Notes under the pieces: model-generated
Seen by the model: the letters and a program-made list of their open reading frames with translations, nothing else
Databases searched by the model: none
What the model was told of the DNA's origin: nothing
Assembly (NCBI RefSeq): GCF_014207445.1
Contig: NZ_JACHEM010000030.1
Coordinates: forward strand, 1-37,260
Source: Streptomyces candidus
GTDB taxonomy: Bacteria > Actinomycetota > Actinomycetes > Streptomycetales > Streptomycetaceae
DNA length: 37,260 nt
Direction of reading: 5' to 3'
Translations under genes and position numbers: made by a program
Part shown: in pieces, positions 33,581 through 37,260 of the stretch
How positions within the stretch are numbered: the first letter of the stretch is position 1
Layout of the letters: each line of letters begins with the position of its first letter

Positions 33581-33937
33581 GTGATTGATCACGGTGTCGC
33601 TCTACCGTCCTACCGTCTCCATGTCGTGCCTGCGGTCGTGGCGCTGGCCAGCCCGACATGGCAGCGGGAGGTGTGGCTCGATCGAGGAGGAAGTTGAGCT
33701 GATGGCGCGCCTTGGTGTGGCTTACAGCGCGGTACAGGACTCGGTCGGGGCCGCTGCCATCGACGAGGTCTATCTGGACGCACCGGGCTGGTCTGCCGTG
33801 GTCACCGCAGCAGCCGGCTGGCTCAGGTACTGGTGGCCAACGACCACTCTGCGTTGAGCAAGCTGCATGACGCCGGCTACCGCTGGCCGCTAGGCACCGA
33901 ACTTCCCGGCGAGGAGGACAAGCACATCGACTCATGA
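33581..33937 (+). pseudogene. Multiply frameshifted hypothetical gene
   Basis: Reconstructed from three frames. From GTG 33581: MIDHGVALPSYRLHVVPAVV, ALASPTWQREVWLDRG. Then, after a deletion and frame change: SIEEEVELMARLGVAYSAVQ, AIDEVYLDAPGWSAVVTAA. Then one frame change later: SRLAQVLVANDHSALSKLHD, AGYRWPLGTELPGEED, ending at 33937. Each part is well ordered and together they match a Streptomyces hypothetical family I know from memory (SCO4402-like), normally about 140-150 residues and cytoplasmic. The middle is deleted. Function of the family unknown. Confidence 0.65.
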
Positions 33938-34307
33938 CTGCACCCGGATGACCACGCGGCCATGGCGGCTACGGGTGAGGCTGCTTCGCCGGGCGGCGGC
34001 TGAGGGTGCGTGGCACCCGGGCGGTACGCGCCGCCGCGTCGTCCGCGAGATCTCCCGAGGGGGCCCGTCCTCCGCCCGTCCGGCCGGTCGTGAAGCGTCC
34101 AGCCGCTTGGCTGTGTGCTCTGCCGGACGCTATGCCGTGCCGGGTGTTCCGCTGGCGTATCGGAAAACGGATACGACGCCGCAACGGTTCCCCCGCCTTG
34201 AGTAGAGGGCACGAAGTCCGGCGGCAGGTGCGCTGTCGCGGAACCCTCGCATTTCTCCTGACCTATCGAGGGCGGGAGGGATCGGATAGGACCTGGAGAA
34301 ACGGATC
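33938..34307. other. Intergenic stretch upstream of the secreted protein
   Basis: 370 bases without a believable gene. A CCTGGAGAAA ribosome-binding site ends it. Some promoter must lie here, but no box can be named. Confidence 0.4.
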
Positions 34308-34655
34308 ATGAAGTCATTTCTGCAACCGGTCGTGTCCTTACTGGCCGCAGGCGGTGTCACTGCGGCGCTCCTCGTCGCGTCCGCGACCGACGCCCGGGCG
34401 GGCGAACCTCCCGCCGTCACGGCATCCGACAACGCTGCGGCACGCGCGTGTTGGGGCCAGCCGGAGCGCGGCAGCGCGGGGCACCACGGGAACAGCAGCT
34501 GGTGCGACGCGGGACGGTACCGACAGGTGATCAGGTGCGAGACATTGGGCGGCTACCAGTACACGCACTACGGCCCCTGGGTGTGGGCACCCGCGAAGAG
34601 CACCGCCTGGTGCAACCTCGGTGACAGGGTCGTCAACACATGGGTCGGCGTGTGA
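34308..34655 (+). CDS. Small secreted Cys/Trp-rich protein, 115 residues
   Basis: ATG with GGAG nine bases upstream. Sec signal peptide MKSFLQPVVSLLAAGGVTAA, cleavage likely after DARA at about residue 31. The mature part of about 85 residues carries four Cys (ARACWGQ, SSWCDAG, VIRCETLGG, TAWCNLGD), suggesting two disulfides, and aromatic-rich strands (YQYTHYGPWVWAP, WVGV end). It looks like a compact exported beta protein; this may be an inhibitor, an antimicrobial or a cell-wall binding protein. Family not recognised. Monocistronic. Confidence 0.8.
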   Translation: MKSFLQPVVSLLAAGGVTAALLVASATDARAGEPPAVTASDNAAARACWGQPERGSAGHHGNSSWCDAGRYRQVIRCETLGGYQYTHYGPWVWAPAKSTAWCNLGDRVVNTWVGV

Positions 34656-34994
34656 CGGGCAGGCCTTCACACCGTCCGTAGCCAGCAGCACAACCGGAAC
34701 CACCAGGTAATGCGGCCGTCGAAGCGGGTACCCCAAACGTCGGTGCGACCGGCTTCGACGACCTCGGACGCCAGGCTGCGCCATGGCCGAGCCGCACATC
34801 CGGCTGCACACACGTCGCAGGGCACAGGCGCGCCGGCCGTCGCGGCGTTCTCACCCGTTGGGCCACCCGCGTCCGTCGCACTCTGGGCGTGCCCCGCACT
34901 GGTGCACTGCCCCGCCCGCGCGTGCCTGTGACCGTCACGGCACGACGAGCCGGCGGGGTCGAGTAGCGGGCAGGGCGCGCGGGCGGGGCGAGTG
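34656..34994. other. Intergenic stretch with a possible relic
   Basis: Between convergent genes. On the minus strand one frame (about 34790 to 34668) reads WRSLASEVVEAGRTDVWGTR then FDGRITWWFRL before a stop, which looks like protein and could be a gene fragment, but it has no start or context. No hairpin of note. Confidence 0.35.
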
Positions 34995-35810
34995 TTACCG
35001 GGTGGCGGTCTCTCCTACCTGTCGTCGTGTGCGCGGGGGGCAGGGGGTGTTGTCGGGGCGGGTTTTCGGTTGGGGGTGGGGGCGCGCGGGCAGGTCGCTG
35101 GGACTGTCGGGTCGGCTGGCGGCGTTGTCCAGGAGGGTGCGGATTCTGCGGGCGAAGCCGGGGCCTGGGAGGGGGAGTTCGATGTCGGGTTCGCGGAGGT
35201 AGCCGATGGCGACGGCGGTGGGCATGTAGTCCATGAGTTCGGTGAGGACGGCGGAGCGGGTGCGGGTGGCTTGGCGGGCGAGGCCGCGCAGGAGGCGCAG
35301 GATGGAGGTGAGGGAGGCGTCGTGGTGCAGGACGGTGGGCTGGTTGTTGCAGCGGATGGTGGTCTGGGAGGTGGTGGGGGTGGGTTGGACGTTGTTGGTC
35401 TGGCGGTGCCACCAGCGGGCGGTTTCGTGCTCGCCGAGGGAGAGGTGGTGGAGGTAGAGGCAGTAGGCGGCGGCGGGCTGGCCGGCTCCGGCGGCGTACT
35501 GCCACCAGAAGCGGGCGGCGTCGTCGGTGTCGGTGAGCTGCAGGACGCAGGCCAGGATCAGGGCGCTGCGGGGTTCGGGGATTTGGTCGGTGACGAAGGC
35601 GGAGACGGCGGTGGCGGGGGTGTGGGTGACGAGGGTTTCGCACAGGGCGCGGAGGTCGTCGGCGGCTGAGGTGTTCGGTGCGGGGGGTGGGGTGATGGGC
35701 GGCGTGGCTTTATGCGCGGGGGCGGGGTCGCGGAGGGGGACGATGTCTCGGGGCACGGGGCGGCTGGGTGCCAGCAGGGCGGTGGCGAGCAGGTCTTCGA
35801 GGGTAGTCAC
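34995..35810 (-). CDS. Helical-repeat protein, last gene of the XRE-sigma operon
   Basis: 271 residues from GTG 35810, which overlaps the preceding gene's TGA (GTGA). N-terminal helix TTLEDLLATALLAP and a proline-rich linker. A Sel1/TPR-like helical core follows (ADDLRALCETLVTHTPATAV, LILACVLQLTDTDDAARFWW, YAAGAGQPAAAYCLYLHHLS, LGEHETARWWHRQT). Then a His-rich stretch, SILRLLRGLARQATRTRSAV and a short C-terminal domain (IGYLREPDIELPLPGPGFAR, RIRTLLDNAA) with a disordered tail. No membrane segment. As a helical scaffold it may bind the sigma-like protein; this is inferred from coupling only. Confidence 0.7.
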   Translation of the reverse strand: MTTLEDLLATALLAPSRPVPRDIVPLRDPAPAHKATPPITPPPAPNTSAADDLRALCETLVTHTPATAVSAFVTDQIPEPRSALILACVLQLTDTDDAARFWWQYAAGAGQPAAAYCLYLHHLSLGEHETARWWHRQTNNVQPTPTTSQTTIRCNNQPTVLHHDASLTSILRLLRGLARQATRTRSAVLTELMDYMPTAVAIGYLREPDIELPLPGPGFARRIRTLLDNAASRPDSPSDLPARPHPQPKTRPDNTPCPPRTRRQVGETATR

Positions 35811-36726
35811 AGGACTGGTCCTCCGGTTGCGGGCGGCAGGATGGCGGCGTCTTCCAGGGCGCGCTTTGCGTGGCGCTCGCCGGACAGGACGGTGGCGAGA
35901 GGGACCCCGAGGAGGTCGGAGGCCCGTTCGGGGGTGAAGCCGCAAAGGTGGCGCAGCACCGTGATGTCGAGGTGGGCGTCGGGCAGCTTGCTGATGGCGA
36001 TGAACAGTCCGGTGTGCAGGGGCAGCCGGGCGTGTTTTTCGTCCTCACTCGTGCGGGGCGATACCGCGAAGAGGGTGTCGAACGCGGCTGCTTCGAGTTC
36101 GGGGCGGCCGTCGCGGTGGGGGGCTTGGCCATCACCGTGGCGCGCAGGACGTTCCAGGCGTAGCGGCGGATGTCGGGGCTGGTGAGGGCTTCGGTGAAGG
36201 ACAGCCACAGGATCGCGAAGGCGTCCTCGACGGCGGCTTCGCAGGCGTCGTCGGGCAGGAAGGCCAGCGCGTAGCGGCAGTAGTCCTTGAGGAGCAGGGT
36301 GCGCAGGGCGCCGTGTTCCATCGGGGGGCCGAAGTGGGTGGTGGCCAGGGTGGTGCCGTCGGTGGAGGACTGGACCCAGTCGCGGGACTTGCCGATGTCG
36401 AGGGCCGCGCCTTTCCAGAGGCGGTACAGCGGCCACGTCGGGAGGTGGAGTTCGGTGGAGAGGCGGTGGATGACTTCCCAGCGGGGGTAGTGGCCGACGC
36501 CGCGCAGGAGTTCGGAGAGTTTCGACTTGGCGAGATGGACGTGCGCGCTGAGGTCGCTGAGGGTGCGCCCGCTGGTGAGGTAGCTGGTGCGGGTGGGTTC
36601 CAGCCAGGCCCGGTGGGGGCTGCCCACGGTGTCGGCGATGGGGCCGAGCTTGCGGCCGGGGCGTACCGGGGCCGCTTCAGGTGCCGGCCGGGAGGCGGAG
36701 GTGTCGGGGGTGTCGGAGGTGTTCAC
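35807..36726 (-). pseudogene. XRE-type HTH fused to a sigma-70-like protein, frameshifted
   Basis: GTG at 36726. Residues about 20-105 show an XRE helix-turn-helix (TLSDLSAHVHLAKSKLSELL, WEVIHRLSTELHLP). From about 150 on comes an ECF-sigma-like region 2 (LRTLLLKDYCRYALAFLPDD, ACEAAVEDAFAILWLSFTEA, WNVLRATVMAK). After MAK, at about 36116-36127, one base is missing (AAGCCCCCCAC) and the frame turns to junk. Region 4 continues in another frame to 35807: APHRDGRPELEAAAFDTLFA, ISKLPDAHLDITVLRHLCGF, TPERASDLLGVPLATVLSGE. The 920-nt span plus one base makes 306 residues. The G/C run makes an assembly error or phase variation plausible. It overlaps both neighbours by GTGA junctions. Confidence 0.78.
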
Positions 36727-36950
36727 TGGTCCCCGCCCTCCCTGTCCCCCGCGGTGAGGCGCGGGGCGGAGGCCCGGGTGGTGCGGGCCTTGGTGGCGCG
36801 GTGGACCTGCTGGACGGTGAGGCCCAGGATCGGGGCCAGGGAGGCGATCAGGGCTGCGTGTCCCATGGCCGCCATCGCCATGCTCCAGCCGAACACCAGC
36901 ATCGTGATCAGCGTCAGCGCCGTTGCTGCCGCTATCGTCTTGCGTTTCAT
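36723..36950 (-). CDS. Small membrane protein, first gene of the XRE-sigma operon
   Basis: 75 residues from ATG 36950 (GTG 36953 also in frame) with GAGGAG eight bases before. Starts MKRKTIAAATALTLITMLVF, second helix MAAMGHAALIASLAPILGLT, cytoplasmic tail QQVHRATKARTTRASAPRLT. Its TGA overlaps the GTG of the XRE-sigma gene. Membrane protein next to a sigma-like factor recalls an anti-sigma or signal-sensing partner, but it lacks a zinc motif. Confidence 0.7.
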   Translation of the reverse strand: MKRKTIAAATALTLITMLVFGWSMAMAAMGHAALIASLAPILGLTVQQVHRATKARTTRASAPRLTAGDREGGDQ

Positions 36951-37260
36951 CACGCTCCTCGCGGGGGTGGCGCAGCCATCCGGAAGCCACGTCAGTCGGG
37001 GGTGCCCCTCAACGAGCGGGTGCCTGGCCGCTGTTGAGGAGCCCCAGCATGGACCGCACCCCGACCGCTACGCCACGTGATCAAGGAATCACGGAACATT
37101 AGAACGGTGGGTGACCCCTGAGGTGCACCGCGGGAGCCGGCCGACGGGCCCCAAGCACAACAGGCGGGTTCCGCGGGCGAAGTTCCCGAAATTCCTTGCA
37201 ATCCCTACGCGGAGAACGTCGTATGGAGGCAGGACACCTCGCGGTGTCGTCCTTCCATCC
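36951..37260. other. Upstream region of the XRE-sigma operon
   Basis: About 310 bases to the end of the window. No convincing gene. The operon promoter should be here. A small hairpin GACACC-TCGC-GGTGTC is seen near 37229-37244. Confidence 0.4.

Noticed and set aside
34633..35643. Minus-strand 336-residue frame full of Pro, His and Arg
   Set aside because: Shadow of the helical-repeat protein in another frame.

Overview
The window is high-GC actinomycete DNA, almost certainly from a Streptomyces chromosome and probably from an arm or accessory region. The signs are frequent GTG starts, tight GTGA stop/start overlaps, Streptomyces-type families (NarL/HisKA_3 pair, MerR-PP2C fusion, DUF6207-like protein, replication-relaxation protein, secreted VCBS and RHS proteins), many insertion sequences and many broken genes. 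No rRNA or tRNA gene was seen.

Layout. 361-5854 (all minus strand): a GNAT acetyltransferase, a hypothetical gene, a NarL-type two-component system with an extra sensor-domain membrane protein, a small membrane protein and a LysR regulator. The sensor kinase carries a frameshift just after its N box. 6392-8993: a MerR-PP2C phosphatase fusion followed by a 54-residue protein and a strong hairpin, then a coupled small gene plus P-loop kinase, then a 67-residue protein. 9302-13849: a proline-rich hypothetical protein, a replication-relaxation protein with a family of short repeats and palindromes upstream of it, a truncated gene of a conserved family, and a hypothetical protein. 13858-15714: a transposase remnant, a small membrane protein and two small hypothetical genes.

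15942-19403 is a lipoprotein gene split by an IS3-family element (22 of 26 matches in its terminal repeats, CCT target duplication). That element is itself split by an IS110-family element inserted between the catalytic Asp and Glu codons of its transposase. The 256-bp leader of the IS110 transposase contains four short segments that match target and donor DNA in the order expected of a bridge RNA. This is the most interesting object in the window.

19534-20448: a DUF6207-like gene in frame with a degraded glycerophosphodiesterase lipoprotein gene. 20768-30584: two very large divergent secreted genes, a DNRLRE/FG-GAP protein and an RHS-repeat protein of about 2120 residues, followed by a lower-GC orphan gene for a two-helix membrane protein (30717-31172). 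31247-32118 is an IS5-family element with a 3-bp TTA duplication, a likely programmed frameshift site and a further disabling indel. 32154-33937 holds the tail of a membrane protein, a lipoprotein leader, a secreted HNH-type nuclease pseudogene and another multiply frameshifted gene.

The window ends with a small secreted cysteine protein and a minus-strand operon of three overlapping genes (36950 to 34995): a two-helix membrane protein, an XRE-HTH fused to a sigma-like factor (one frameshift), and a helical-repeat protein. Overall it combines intact regulatory and secreted genes with a gene graveyard shaped by mobile elements. All functional names rest on motif recognition only; no database search was possible.
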